A DNA stretch of 33,348 bases from Pseudomonadales bacterium (GCA_013043705.1 JABDNS010000117.1:1-33348); one strand, 5' to 3'. Positions 8,855-19,949 are shown, counted from the first letter of the stretch. Notes: generated from the letters alone by a model not told the origin. A program made the numbers and translations.

Positions 8855-11464
8855 TTAACCAGCGCGATCGTCAACACGATCATCAATAAGCGGCGGGTTG
8901 GCCTCGGCAATTTCTTTTGCCAGCTTTTGATAGGCTTCCGTTTTACCCAGCGCAGAATAAACTTCCATCAACTGGCTTTGCAAAGCGTGGTTGCCGGGCT
9001 GCTCGCGCAGTGCGTTACAAAGCAAGCTCTCTGCTTCATCATAGCGCTCGTAGGCAATATACAGGCTCGCCTGGAGTTCTGTAGCGCCCTCACCCTCTTC
9101 CACCACAGTGAACTGGTCGACATCATCTGGGCCGCTAAGTGCCTCACCCTTCAGCTTGACCATTTCGGCCAGCTCGTCATCACTGAATTGTTCATCGCCG
9201 CGCAGCGGATTGTTGTCCCATGAGTCTACGTAGGCGTTTCGGCGCTGCTCGTGGCGCTTGCGCAACAACACGGTGCCGGCAATCACCATTGCGCTTAGCA
9301 ATACGAACAGCAATAGCCATTGCAGCCACCAACCCAGGCCGCGCTGTTGATCGGGCAACAGGCCCTGGTTGGGCGCTTTGGGCACCGCCGCGGGCGCGGG
9401 CAGCCCTGACAGGCCCAGGTCGAGCTGTGCTTTTTCGGCGATGCGCCGGTTCAGGGTTGCCTCCAGCTCTTTTAACTGGGCTGTCTTTTCAGACAATGCG
9501 TCGTACTGTGCGAGGATATTATCCATGCGCGTTTCAACCGAGTTGGCGCGCGACACACCTGAGTTGATTTGTTTCTCAACCTCGGCACTGTTTTGCTCGA
9601 GCTCGCGACTCAAGTCGCGGGTTAACGGCGACATATCGGTACTGTCTGCGGCACGGGTAACCAACGACAATACGCCTTGCTGCTTATCCTGGAGCTCCGC
9701 TTGCTTCGCAAGTTCGTCTGCTTGCCCGGTTTCACTGCGCTCAAGATTGCCAGCATCGCCAGCCGGTGTCGCGGATTCTGAAGCGCCGGCTTTTGCAGTG
9801 TCTGCCGCGGCTGCCGAGCCGGCATCAGCCAGACTGCTAATGCCCGCATCAGGCCAGTAGCGATCGCGTCTCGAGGCGGGCGTCGAGGTCTTTATTTGCG
9901 CTAGCGATACGTTCAATTGCGCGTCAACACGCAGGCGGTTGGCATCATTTTTTATAAAAGCGCTGCTGTTATTGCGGTGCAGTGCTTTCACAATATCGAC
10001 AATGCGGCCGCCACTTTCGCGCTGGATTTTTCTGGCGATAGCCCACAGTGTGTCACCCGAGCGCGATACGTGATCCCAGGAAGCCTGCCCGGTGGCGCTG
10101 CGCTGTGCTGGCTCGGGTGCCACTGCCGTGCTGGGCTTTGCTGGTGCCGCTTGCTGCGAAGGTTCAGCCTGGCTGCTTACGTCGATGGGTTCATTTTGCG
10201 CGGTTTGAGATTCGGCCAGCGCCCGCGCTTCACGCGCGGCGCGTGCGCGCTGTGCTTGTTGCGCTCTTGCCTCCGCTTCTGCCCGCGCTTTGGCTTCGGC
10301 TGCAAGCCGGGCACGCTCAGCAGCTTTGGCTGTTGCCCTGGCTTCTGCCTCGGCCCGGGCCCTAGCTGCCGCTTCGGCTTCGGCCTTTTGCTGGGCTTGC
10401 GCGCTTGCTTGAGCCTGCTGCTCTGCCACATTTAAAGCCCTGGCCTCTTGCCTGGCTCGCTTATCCGCTTCTGCCCTGGCCGTGGCTTCACGCTCCGCCC
10501 TGGCACGTGCCTCTGCAGCGGCAACTTCACGAGCTCTCGCTGCTTGCTCTGCTTGTAGCCGCGCCTCGGCCTCTGCTTGCGCACGCCGTTCTGCTTCTTC
10601 GCGCGCCTGTCGCTGGGCCTCAGCCCTGGCCCGGGCCTCTCGCTCCGCTTCGGCCCTCGCGCGTGCCTCCTCGCGCGCCTTGGTCTCTGCGCGCTGGCGA
10701 GCCGCAGCTTCCTCCTCCGCGCGACGCTGCGCAGCCAACTGCGCCTTGGCGAGTTGCTCGGCCTGGCGGGCGGCAGACTCGCCGCCCAGGTAACTGGCCT
10801 CGCTTACTTCATCCACAACTGTAATACGCTCAACCCCTGCTCCGCTATCAACAGGGCGGCTTGTGCGCGCGTCATCGCCGCGCTGTTGCCGGTTTGCGTT
10901 GCGCCCAGTGCTATTGCTGATGCGATTTGAACCATCGACACGCGGCTCTACGCGCGACAAGTCCGGCGTTTCACGCACAACGCTGCCGCTGTTGCGATTG
11001 GCGCTGCTGCTTGCAGTGTTGGCACGATTGCTGTTTCGCGAAGCGGGTGCCGCGCTGCTTAGCGGCATATCCAGCAATACGGTGAATTGCCGCGAGATAA
11101 AGCCGCTGGGCCAGCGGAAGGAAATGACAAAATCAATAAAGGGTTCGAAGACAACGTCTTTGCTGACAATACGCAGGTAAATACCTTCTCGCTCGTCTTC
11201 TATCACATCGAAAATCAAGCCGGTGTGAAAGTATTCCCAGTCGACACCCATGCGCTGGTAAACCGAACGCGGTGCAAGCGAAACCAGGATTTGTTCAGCG
11301 CGCACCCTGCGCGTATCGCTTATCGGCACAATCGCAAAAAAGCGCTCACCGACTGCACTCTGTACAGTGATATCGCCAATACGCATCGCCTGTGCAGCGG
11401 TGCTGAACACAAGCGCGCAGAGCAACAAAAACTTCTGGATGCGTTGGAGATTAATGCGCTTCAT
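8855..11464 (-). CDS. fimV: FimV-like polar hub / LysM protein with very long coiled coil
   Basis: FimV family: inner-membrane protein of the cell pole, with a periplasmic peptidoglycan-binding part and a cytoplasmic TPR-like tail, needed in relatives for type IV pilus function. From the ATG at 11464 (MKRINLQRIQKFLLLCALVF) the 869 residues show a signal peptide (1-26), the conserved FimV N-terminal domain (about 28-135, with FRWPSGFISRQFTVLLDMP), a Ser/Asn/Arg-rich linker, an Ala/Arg/Glu coiled coil (about 230-420), a LysM domain (about 463-520, HVSRSGDTLWAIARKIQ), a second short coil (about 645-685), one membrane helix (about 711-734) and an acidic tail with the terminal FimV/TPR motif (about 797-855). 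The ATG at 11530 is rejected as start because it would bury the signal peptide. The long coil before LysM resembles the TolA stalk. Its usual neighbours in Pseudomonas (asd, truA) are absent. Confidence 0.9.
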   Translation of the reverse strand: MKRINLQRIQKFLLLCALVFSTAAQAMRIGDITVQSAVGERFFAIVPISDTRRVRAEQILVSLAPRSVYQRMGVDWEYFHTGLIFDVIEDEREGIYLRIVSKDVVFEPFIDFVISFRWPSGFISRQFTVLLDMPLSSAAPASRNSNRANTASSSANRNSGSVVRETPDLSRVEPRVDGSNRISNSTGRNANRQQRGDDARTSRPVDSGAGVERITVVDEVSEASYLGGESAARQAEQLAKAQLAAQRRAEEEAAARQRAETKAREEARARAEAEREARARAEAQRQAREEAERRAQAEAEARLQAEQAARAREVAAAEARARAEREATARAEADKRARQEARALNVAEQQAQASAQAQQKAEAEAAARARAEAEARATAKAAERARLAAEAKARAEAEARAQQAQRARAAREARALAESQTAQNEPIDVSSQAEPSQQAAPAKPSTAVAPEPAQRSATGQASWDHVSRSGDTLWAIARKIQRESGGRIVDIVKALHRNNSSAFIKNDANRLRVDAQLNVSLAQIKTSTPASRRDRYWPDAGISSLADAGSAAAADTAKAGASESATPAGDAGNLERSETGQADELAKQAELQDKQQGVLSLVTRAADSTDMSPLTRDLSRELEQNSAEVEKQINSGVSRANSVETRMDNILAQYDALSEKTAQLKELEATLNRRIAEKAQLDLGLSGLPAPAAVPKAPNQGLLPDQQRGLGWWLQWLLLFVLLSAMVIAGTVLLRKRHEQRRNAYVDSWDNNPLRGDEQFSDDELAEMVKLKGEALSGPDDVDQFTVVEEGEGATELQASLYIAYERYDEAESLLCNALREQPGNHALQSQLMEVYSALGKTEAYQKLAKEIAEANPPLIDDRVDDRAG

Positions 11465-11570
11465 AGTTTCAGGCCGGGCCGTATGCAGGGATTTGGGCAC
11501 ATTATGAAATACTGGATAAGTATTACACACATCGCGTCACGACAAAGGCGAACTATTAACCATCAACAGG

Positions 11571-12569
11571 TTAGTGCTTGCTCGCCTGAAGCTGTGCGGC
11601 GAGCGTAATCGCGGCGGCATAGGCAGTGGTCTTGCCCTCGCTAACCTCTCGCTCCAGTTTTTCGCGCAGCGATGCAAGTGACTGGTCTTCGCGCAGTTTG
11701 CGCTCGAGTACTTCGTGCACAAGTCGCCGCATCCACGTGAGGTTCTGGCGGTTGCGCAACTTCTCAAGCTCGCCCTTTTCACGCAGCCGCGACATATATT
11801 CTTCGACCAATGCCCAAACCTCGGCGATACCTTGCTTGTGTAACGCAGAGCACTGCGTAACTACCGGTGTCCAAAGCGGGTCGGCACGCAACAAGTGCAG
11901 CGCATTTTTATAGTGTTCGCGACTTTGCTCGGCCAGCAATACGCTTTCACCATCGGCCTTGTTAATCACCAGCGCGTGAACCAACTCAACAATGCCCTTT
12001 TTGATGCCCTGTAGCTCATCACCTGCATTGGGCATCATCAGCAGTAAAAAGAAATCAACCATTGAAGCAACGTCGTACTCGGATTGGCCCACGCCAACCG
12101 TTTCTACCAGCACCACGTCGTAAGCGGCAGCTTCGCACAATAAAATAGTTTCACGGGTGCGCTGCGCAACGCCACCTAGCGCGCCGGAGGTGGGCGACGG
12201 CCTGATAAATGCGTTGGGGTGACGCGAAAGAGATTCCATGCGCGTTTTATCACCGAGAATACTGCCGCCGGCAACCGGCGAAGACGGGTCTACCGCGAGT
12301 ACGGCCACGCGCTTGCCCTGGTCGGCGAGATACAGCCCCAGGGCCTCGATAAAAGTTGATTTGCCAACGCCGGGAACGCCGCTAATGCCAACGCGGATGC
12401 TATTGCCAGAATGTGGCAGCAATCGCTCTAACAGTTGCTGCGAAGCGATGCGATCTTCCGCCAGCGAAGATTCGATAAGCGTGATGGATTGCGCAAGCGC
12501 GCGCCGTTGCCCTTTTAGAAGTGCGTCGCTGAGCGATTCTATCGCTTCGGCTTGGTGTTTGGCAGGCAT
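11571..12569 (-). CDS. meaB: Methylmalonyl-CoA mutase-associated GTPase MeaB
   Basis: SIMIBI-class G protein (ArgK/MeaB/MMAA family) that gates adenosylcobalamin loading and protects methylmalonyl-CoA mutase. The 332 residues contain Walker A GVPGVGKST (64-72), the family signature DPSSPVAGGSILGDKTRM, the switch region VETVGVGQSE and the guanine-specificity motif NKAD. Length is typical. The ATG at 12569 lies 10 bases after the mutase stop, so the two are surely co-transcribed, which favours the mutase chaperone role over the old arginine-kinase (ArgK) label. Confidence 0.95.
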   Translation of the reverse strand: MPAKHQAEAIESLSDALLKGQRRALAQSITLIESSLAEDRIASQQLLERLLPHSGNSIRVGISGVPGVGKSTFIEALGLYLADQGKRVAVLAVDPSSPVAGGSILGDKTRMESLSRHPNAFIRPSPTSGALGGVAQRTRETILLCEAAAYDVVLVETVGVGQSEYDVASMVDFFLLLMMPNAGDELQGIKKGIVELVHALVINKADGESVLLAEQSREHYKNALHLLRADPLWTPVVTQCSALHKQGIAEVWALVEEYMSRLREKGELEKLRNRQNLTWMRRLVHEVLERKLREDQSLASLREKLEREVSEGKTTAYAAAITLAAQLQASKH

Positions 12570-12579
12570 GCAATTAGTG

Positions 12580-14736
<2,157 letters not shown>

Positions 14737-14837
14737 AAGACAATTTCTCTCGCCCGGCTTGCGCGTAAACAGTTAGCTGTTAATTCACTAGCGGCGCTAT
14801 TTCCCTGGTTTTATATGTCACCTGAATACCCGTTTAA

Positions 14838-17705
14838 CTATGCTTCGCAGCAAGCAAGAAACGTTTCAGTATTTTTCAGTCGCCGTGCAGTAACTTCATC
14901 TTCGGTTTCGTTAGACACATCACCATCGGGTTCAATTTCAAACAGGCGCTGGCCTTTGGCGATGATTACACCATCGTTTTCCACCAATACTTTTTTAATG
15001 GTGCCCGCGAATGGTGCGGTGACTTTGTTAAACATCTTCATTACTTCAACGATATATAGTACATCGCCCGCTTCGAACCGATCACCCGCTTGCACATAGA
15101 CGTCCATACCCGGCGCTTCACGCGCATAGAACATACCGCCCGAGGTGGCGATAATTTCGTTGGCATTGGCAACCGGCGGTGGCGCAAGCACTTTGGCCAT
15201 CGATTTTTGTAGCTCTTCATCGAGTAGTCTTTCGGGGATGCTAATGTTTAGGTCGGGAGCCACATCCAGCGCATAAAAATCGGTTTGCGCGGCGAGGTAA
15301 GGAATCATTTTCAGTGCATCGGTACCGGCCTGGAAGCCACGGTGCGCGGCCTGCACCTGTGTCCATTGTTGCGCGTTTATGTTGCTGTTGCCAGGCGCAT
15401 TGTCCTGCTCGAGCATAACGCACATCTGCTGGAAATCATTGCTGCCAAGGCGGCTTTCCAATTCCTGGTAGAAGTTGAGCGCGGCGCTGAGAATGCGCTC
15501 ATCATGGTCCCAAATTACTGTTTGCGGAAAGCGGTCAGGGTGATAATCCATATTAAGGAAGTGGTAGAGATCGGCGAGCAAGTGAATTGGGTTGCTGCGC
15601 CAGGTAACCTTGTTGCCCGCCTCAAGCGAAAAGGCGTTGTGGTGCACGCTGAGCCAGCCTGCCAGCGCATGCGGACGGCCAAATAATAAAGATATAGGAC
15701 GAAGTATCAAGCTGTGTTTGCGTTCCACCACTTCGTACATCGCGCGGCCATCTTCATGCGCGTCGGCGCTGCGCTTACAAATCGTTTTAAAGGCGTGTTC
15801 GATATCCAGCGCATCGGCGTGCTGCTTGAGTAATCCTACTGCGGTGAGGTAAGGCACAATAAACTTGGTGGTTGGACGCGCTTGAATATGTGTGCCGATA
15901 AACCAATTAACCAGGCCGTAGTGAAAATCCAGGTTGGTGCTTAGGTCCTCGCCGGTAATGCGCGTTTGGCGAATAATTTCGGCGAGGCGTTCATAGCTAT
16001 CCATGCGGTCGTCGCCATGCGTAAGCAGCAGGGCAATATTGCTGTCGTAGGCGCCGGCAAGTTTGTATTTCACAAACACGCCGGTGTCGGGGTTTGGCTG
16101 TGAAATGCCCTGGTCGTCGCGAATTTCGTCGGCGTGGGGCTGGTTCCACCAGCCAATCAGGCCACCCGCATGCGGTTGCAAGGCATCATTGGTCGCGTTG
16201 AGCCTGGCCTCTACGGAGCAGTTTTTGCGTACCATGCGCTTCGGTTCAGGCAGCCTTTGGCCGTGCACCGCCAGCAGCACCATGAGTTCTACTAGCGATT
16301 CCACCACGAAGGAATCCTGGCTGTTGTCAGGATTGGTGAATTCCAGCGCATAGCAGAGCTCGGTAACCCGGTGCTCAACCTGGATTCGCGTATTCATTTC
16401 CATAAAGAAATGGCTGCCGCGATCGACGATGCACTCAAAGGTTGAAACCGAGTCCAGCCCCACTGCCTTGCCAAACCGGGCCGCCTCTTCTTCCATTGCG
16501 TCGAGGGTTTTTAAATCCTGCTCTAGCACAGCAAGCGCTTCTTGTTTGCCAGCACCGCTGGCCAGCGCGCTGCGTTCAGCAGCAATAGAGTCGGCGATGG
16601 ATTCGTGAGTCGATGAAACTTCCAGCAGTTTTTGCTCGTGCATTTGCAACGAACAGTCACGTGCACCCATGGTGATACACCAGCTGCCATTGCCAACAAC
16701 CTGTATTTCCTGGTGCCGGGTGGTTTCAATATTCAGCTCAACCAGCACGTTCTTGTTGTCGCCAACGCCGGTGGTTTTCACTTCATTCAGAATTTCGAGT
16801 ACGTATTCGGGCGCCTTGCTGGAGGCCTGGTCGATTTTCTCCGCATCAGAACCACTGTACGCTACCGGCGCGGGCAGGATTCGCTGGCCCTTGCCGCCGC
16901 CGCCGCCAATGGCTTTCAAGCGGATCCGGTTTTCCGGATAGCGCTTGTACATATCAATGACTGCGAGACGGATCTCTTCTTGCAGTTCGGCAACGGTGTA
17001 CAGGTCGACGCCCTTGGCGTAGCTGGCCGCCAACACAGCATCGGCTTTATCGGCAAGTTCAATTTGCTTGTCATCAAGATCAAAGTCGCCCATATCGAGC
17101 TGGTGCTCGGCGACAAGTTGCTTAAGTTCTGCCACGCCTGGATGCTTCCTGAGCAGCGCAAGCGCGGTGGCGTTATCAATGCCTGGGGTTACGCTAACGC
17201 CCACCTTGAGTGCGGTTCGCTTAGCCTCGTCTTTAAGGCCAGCCGAGTGCACGGTATGCGAACAGGGGCCGATAAAATTCAGGCCTGCCTGCTCCATGCT
17301 GCGCACCATCTCTTCGTCTTCAGCCATAAAGCCATAGCCGGCGAAGATTGAGTCGTAACTGTTGTCGTGCGCAATCTTTATAATTTGCTCGATACGTTGC
17401 TGGCGCTCTTCTTTGCTTGCGCCAGAGTAGTCGGGTACGCGGTGCACATGGCGACGACTCTTGATGCTGCGCAGTTCGGGCGACAATGCATTGGGGTAAA
17501 CGATAGAGTCTTTTTCAGAGAGCAGGATGCCGAAATCATCGATGCCCATTTCAACCAGCACATCCATCACTTCTTTCCGAATCGGCCCGCGACAGATAAT
17601 TAGCGGTCGCAAATGACGGCAGCAAAAACTTGCCACCCACGCGCTTGAATGGCCTGCGCGCTGCCTGTTGCTATGTACCAAAGGGTTTTGTTTGTAGTTA
17701 CTCAT
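14838..17705 (-). CDS. Divergent biotin carboxylase-biotin carrier fusion of an acyl-CoA carboxylase
   Basis: Alpha-type subunit of an acyl-CoA carboxylase, probably propionyl-CoA carboxylase: ATP-dependent carboxylation of its own biotin. The 955 residues show a BC N-domain with altered opening motif (LIICRGPIRKE at about 35-45 in place of the common ANRGEIA), FAGYGFMAED, an ATP-grasp core with glycine loop AIGGGGGKG (265-273), RHQEIQV (330-336), the metal/ATP site FMEMNTRIQVEH with Glu436, Asn438, Arg440 and Glu444, a middle region of about 230 residues that I do not recognise, and a C-terminal biotinyl domain with EVMKM and acceptor Lys890. It is much longer than common alpha subunits (about 660-700). 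About 60 residues are inserted between the ATP-site Lys158 region and the glycine loop. The start at 17705 has GAGAA about 6 bases upstream. Substrate is inferred from the neighbouring mutase only. Confidence 0.85.
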   Translation of the reverse strand: MSNYKQNPLVHSNRQRAGHSSAWVASFCCRHLRPLIICRGPIRKEVMDVLVEMGIDDFGILLSEKDSIVYPNALSPELRSIKSRRHVHRVPDYSGASKEERQQRIEQIIKIAHDNSYDSIFAGYGFMAEDEEMVRSMEQAGLNFIGPCSHTVHSAGLKDEAKRTALKVGVSVTPGIDNATALALLRKHPGVAELKQLVAEHQLDMGDFDLDDKQIELADKADAVLAASYAKGVDLYTVAELQEEIRLAVIDMYKRYPENRIRLKAIGGGGGKGQRILPAPVAYSGSDAEKIDQASSKAPEYVLEILNEVKTTGVGDNKNVLVELNIETTRHQEIQVVGNGSWCITMGARDCSLQMHEQKLLEVSSTHESIADSIAAERSALASGAGKQEALAVLEQDLKTLDAMEEEAARFGKAVGLDSVSTFECIVDRGSHFFMEMNTRIQVEHRVTELCYALEFTNPDNSQDSFVVESLVELMVLLAVHGQRLPEPKRMVRKNCSVEARLNATNDALQPHAGGLIGWWNQPHADEIRDDQGISQPNPDTGVFVKYKLAGAYDSNIALLLTHGDDRMDSYERLAEIIRQTRITGEDLSTNLDFHYGLVNWFIGTHIQARPTTKFIVPYLTAVGLLKQHADALDIEHAFKTICKRSADAHEDGRAMYEVVERKHSLILRPISLLFGRPHALAGWLSVHHNAFSLEAGNKVTWRSNPIHLLADLYHFLNMDYHPDRFPQTVIWDHDERILSAALNFYQELESRLGSNDFQQMCVMLEQDNAPGNSNINAQQWTQVQAAHRGFQAGTDALKMIPYLAAQTDFYALDVAPDLNISIPERLLDEELQKSMAKVLAPPPVANANEIIATSGGMFYAREAPGMDVYVQAGDRFEAGDVLYIVEVMKMFNKVTAPFAGTIKKVLVENDGVIIAKGQRLFEIEPDGDVSNETEDEVTARRLKNTETFLACCEA

Positions 17706-17826
17706 TAATCGTTCTCAAATTGCCCTGTATGCCCTGCGTTAGCAGATGACCTTAAATAGAAACTGTGCACAAGGCCTGCGACCGAAGTAAAGCCTTGCTG
17801 AATCGAAAGCGCCGCGGCGCTGAAAT

Positions 17827-19479
17827 TTAATGGAATTCGCGCTGCACACTCTGCAGTGGCGAGGGACGATACGTAGACAGGTAAAACTGCAGCTGCTTGC
17901 CGAGCACCTGTCGAAGCTCCGACGGCATGGCTATCTGCGAAACCGAGCCAAGGCTCAAGGCTTCTTTCGGATTCATAATCTCGGCCTCATAGCGCTGGGT
18001 TAGTGCCAGTTCCTGTTCTTTTACCCAGGCCTGCGTACGCGACCCAGCCTGCCCGCGTATTTCTCGCAGTTCCTTTTTGTAAACAAACTCAACGCCCGCT
18101 GGCCCCATTACAGCCAGCCGCGTTGTGGGCAGCGCAACAACAAAGTCTGCGCCGGTTTCGTAGCTGTTGAACGAGGCATAGGCACCGCCGAACGCGTTGC
18201 GCACAATCACCAGGAAGCGCGGTGTTCTGAGATCGATAGTGGCGTCCAGCATAGCCCTGCCCGCCTGTACAATACCGCCCGCTTCCTGCTCGCGCCCAGG
18301 CAAAAAGCCCGTAGTATCCTCAATGAACATCATCGGAATATTGTATAGATTGCAGAAGCGAATAAAGCGCGCATTTTTTAACGCCGCGTGTATATCAATC
18401 TGGCCGGATGAGTGGGCACTATTGTTGGCGACAAATCCGACTACGTTGCCGCCGAGCCTACCCAGGGCGGTAAGTGTGTTACGCGCCCTGGTTTGCTGGA
18501 ATTCAAGGTAGTCACCGTGATCACAAAGTTGCTGGATCAAGATTCCGATATCCAGTGGCGTGTTCATGCCGGTGGGCGAGTTAAAGGCCTTTTTAAGCTG
18601 GATGTCGATATCCCAGGTTGCCCTGGTAACCGGGTCAGAGGTTTTTTGGTAGGGCGCCATCTCGCGGTTATTATTTGGCAGGTACTTGAGGATCTCCTTC
18701 ACCTTAAGCAGCGCGGCTACCTCGTCTTCAACCACGAAATCGGTTACACCCGACTGGCTGTGCACAGCCGGCCCGCCGAGTTCGTCGGGGGTGACGTCCT
18801 CGCCCAGCACAGACTTGACCACGCCGGGACCGGTGAGGCCGAAAAATGTTTGCTTCGGCTGGATCAGGAAGCTGCCCTGGCGTGGCAGGTAGGAACCACC
18901 TCCTGCGTTAAAGCCGAACATACACATGATGCTCGGCACAATGCCGCTGATCCGGCGTAGCGCGGTGAATGCTTCCGAATAACCATCAAGCCCGCCAACG
19001 CCAGCGGGAATGTAGGCGCCGGCACTGTCGTTAAGGCCAATTAGCGGAATACCGCGTTCGCCAGCCAGCTCGAACAGCCGCGCCAGCTTGCTGCCGTTGG
19101 TCGCATCCATGGAGCCAGCTCGCACGGTAAAGTCGTGGCCGTACAGCGCGACATCGCGCCCGTCAATATTGATGATGGCAGTTACCAGTGAAGCGCCATC
19201 AAGGTTTTCGCCCCAGTTTTGATACAGAATGGTCGGCTCTTGCTCGGTGAGGACGCGAATTCTCTCCCAAATGGTCATTCGCCCCTTGAGGTGCTGCTTG
19301 CGAATATTTTTTTCGCCAGCCGCTTTGAAAGGCCGCTGCGTTAGCTCATAACCTTCCTTAAGCTTTTCTTCGTATACGCCAGGCTCGTAAGAGATTTGAC
19401 CGGGCACAGAAAACTCCCGCTCTACCGCTTGGTCAAACGGGTTTTCAAGAACCGGTGTGATTTTGTTGGACTTGCTCAT
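17827..19479 (-). CDS. Acyl-CoA carboxylase carboxyltransferase (probably propionyl-CoA)
   Basis: Beta subunit that moves CO2 from carboxybiotin to the acyl-CoA alpha-carbon. Two crotonase-fold halves are visible over 550 residues: the N-half with [18 protein letters not shown] (about 160-177) and [17 protein letters not shown] (oxyanion glycines), and the C-half with [19 protein letters not shown] and [11 protein letters not shown], the second oxyanion site. It belongs with PccB/MccB/GcdA proteins but is 30-40 residues longer than common PccB, and several usual PccB spellings differ (for example [20 protein letters not shown]), so the substrate is inferred from the mutase and MeaB downstream. 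First gene of the minus-strand module; 121 bases separate it from the biotin carboxylase. Confidence 0.88.
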   Translation of the reverse strand: MSKSNKITPVLENPFDQAVEREFSVPGQISYEPGVYEEKLKEGYELTQRPFKAAGEKNIRKQHLKGRMTIWERIRVLTEQEPTILYQNWGENLDGASLVTAIINIDGRDVALYGHDFTVRAGSMDATNGSKLARLFELAGERGIPLIGLNDSAGAYIPAGVGGLDGYSEAFTALRRISGIVPSIMCMFGFNAGGGSYLPRQGSFLIQPKQTFFGLTGPGVVKSVLGEDVTPDELGGPAVHSQSGVTDFVVEDEVAALLKVKEILKYLPNNNREMAPYQKTSDPVTRATWDIDIQLKKAFNSPTGMNTPLDIGILIQQLCDHGDYLEFQQTRARNTLTALGRLGGNVVGFVANNSAHSSGQIDIHAALKNARFIRFCNLYNIPMMFIEDTTGFLPGREQEAGGIVQAGRAMLDATIDLRTPRFLVIVRNAFGGAYASFNSYETGADFVVALPTTRLAVMGPAGVEFVYKKELREIRGQAGSRTQAWVKEQELALTQRYEAEIMNPKEALSLGSVSQIAMPSELRQVLGKQLQFYLSTYRPSPLQSVQREFH

Positions 19480-19563
19480 TTATGCCTTCTCGGTAAACAT
19501 GGGTGCACCTGCCATAACAGGCTAGATGCGGCAGATCGGTGGCCTGCAATTACGGCCTGCGCA

Positions 19564-19605
19564 ACCACTACCACTGCCGCACTGTTTTCTACCACTACCG
19601 CACTG
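19564..19605. repeat. Short duplicated block ACCACTACC...CCGCACTG
   Basis: ACCACTACC occurs at 19564-19572 and 19591-19599; CCGCACTG follows at 19577-19584 and overlaps the second copy at 19598-19605. The second copy lacks the ACTG between the two parts. Confidence 0.6.
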
Positions 19606-19628
19606 CTTGATGCGGCGTTCTTTGGTAC

Positions 19629-19673
19629 TGCATAGTTAAGTAATGCATAGTTTATTAATGCATGTTTTATGCT
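19629..19673. repeat. Three tandem 15-base units starting TGCAT
   Basis: Units TGCATAGTTAAGTAA (19629-19643), TGCATAGTTTATTAA (19644-19658) and TGCATGTTTTATGCT (19659-19673). Units 1 and 2 match at 13 of 15, units 2 and 3 at 10 of 15. The AT-rich block lies 150-195 bases upstream of the carboxyltransferase start on the minus strand, where activator or repressor sites are expected. Confidence 0.65.
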
Positions 19674-19865
19674 GCAAAAACGGGCTGGTTAAGCAACCAA
19701 AGCAAGCGTAAAACAGCATCACGATTAAAAATCCGACTTCATCACGCATCGGGATCTGGCAGCTTGCCAACGGCATAGGCCAAACCGTGAAACATTAAGC
19801 GAGCGGCATGCCGATGTCAATTCGCAGACCGATCACAGAGAGGTGCAAGGCTGCACTTGACGAAT

Positions 19866-19874
19866 TGTTATAAT
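19866..19874 (+). promoter_or_regulatory. Extended -10 promoter of pabB
   Basis: TGTTATAAT: a perfect TATAAT (19869-19874) preceded by TG one base away, the extended -10 pattern that can work without a good -35. No -35 match is seen 16-18 bases upstream, which fits. Transcription would begin near 19881, leaving a leader of about 70 bases that opens with the hairpin at 19885-19914. Confidence 0.65.
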
Positions 19875-19884
19875 TTGCACTCAT

Positions 19885-19914
19885 AGCCGGGCGGAGCACA
19901 CCATTCGCCCGGCT
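19885..19914 (+). promoter_or_regulatory. 9-bp hairpin at the 5' end of the pabB transcript
   Basis: AGCCGGGCG (19885-19893) and CGCCCGGCT (19906-19914) are perfect inverted copies around a 12-base loop. No T-tract follows on either strand, so it is not an intrinsic terminator. A 5' mRNA-stabilising structure or an operator just past the start site are the likely readings. Confidence 0.55.
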
Positions 19915-19949
19915 GTCGCGCCTGTCAACCGGTCCACGCTACTTTGCCG

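Larger units (their letters stand above)
19480..19865. other. Regulatory-looking spacer between the carboxylase module and pabB
   Basis: The divergent starts at 19479 (minus) and 19950 (plus) leave about 470 bases with no credible gene. Contents: a duplicated CCGCACTG/ACCACTACC block (19564-19605), a 15-base tandem repeat (19629-19673) and, nearer pabB, an extended -10 promoter and a hairpin (listed separately). 19674-19850 shows nothing that I recognise. The promoter of the carboxylase module should lie on the minus strand in or near the 15-base repeats. Confidence 0.55.

Noticed and set aside
10210-10790. Repetitive DNA in fimV considered as a CRISPR or tandem array
   Set aside because: There is no constant repeat with unique spacers; the repetition comes from short coiled-coil codon patterns in an open frame.
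10405-10824. Long plus-strand frames opposite the FimV coiled coil
   Set aside because: They mirror the Ala/Arg/Glu codon repeats of fimV in low-complexity sequence and have no recognisable protein signature.
11571-12569. MeaB gene read as an arginine/ornithine transport kinase (ArgK)
   Set aside because: It directly follows methylmalonyl-CoA mutase and has G-protein motifs (GVPGVGKST, NKAD); the ArgK name is a historical misassignment.
16632-17351. A 239-codon plus-strand frame opposite the biotin carboxylase
   Set aside because: It lies wholly inside a gene with clear catalytic motifs and shows no motif of its own.
19857-19874. TTGACG plus TATAAT as a classic -35/-10 pair for pabB
   Set aside because: Only 6 bases separate the two boxes, against 16-18 needed. 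The TATAAT is kept as an extended -10 instead.
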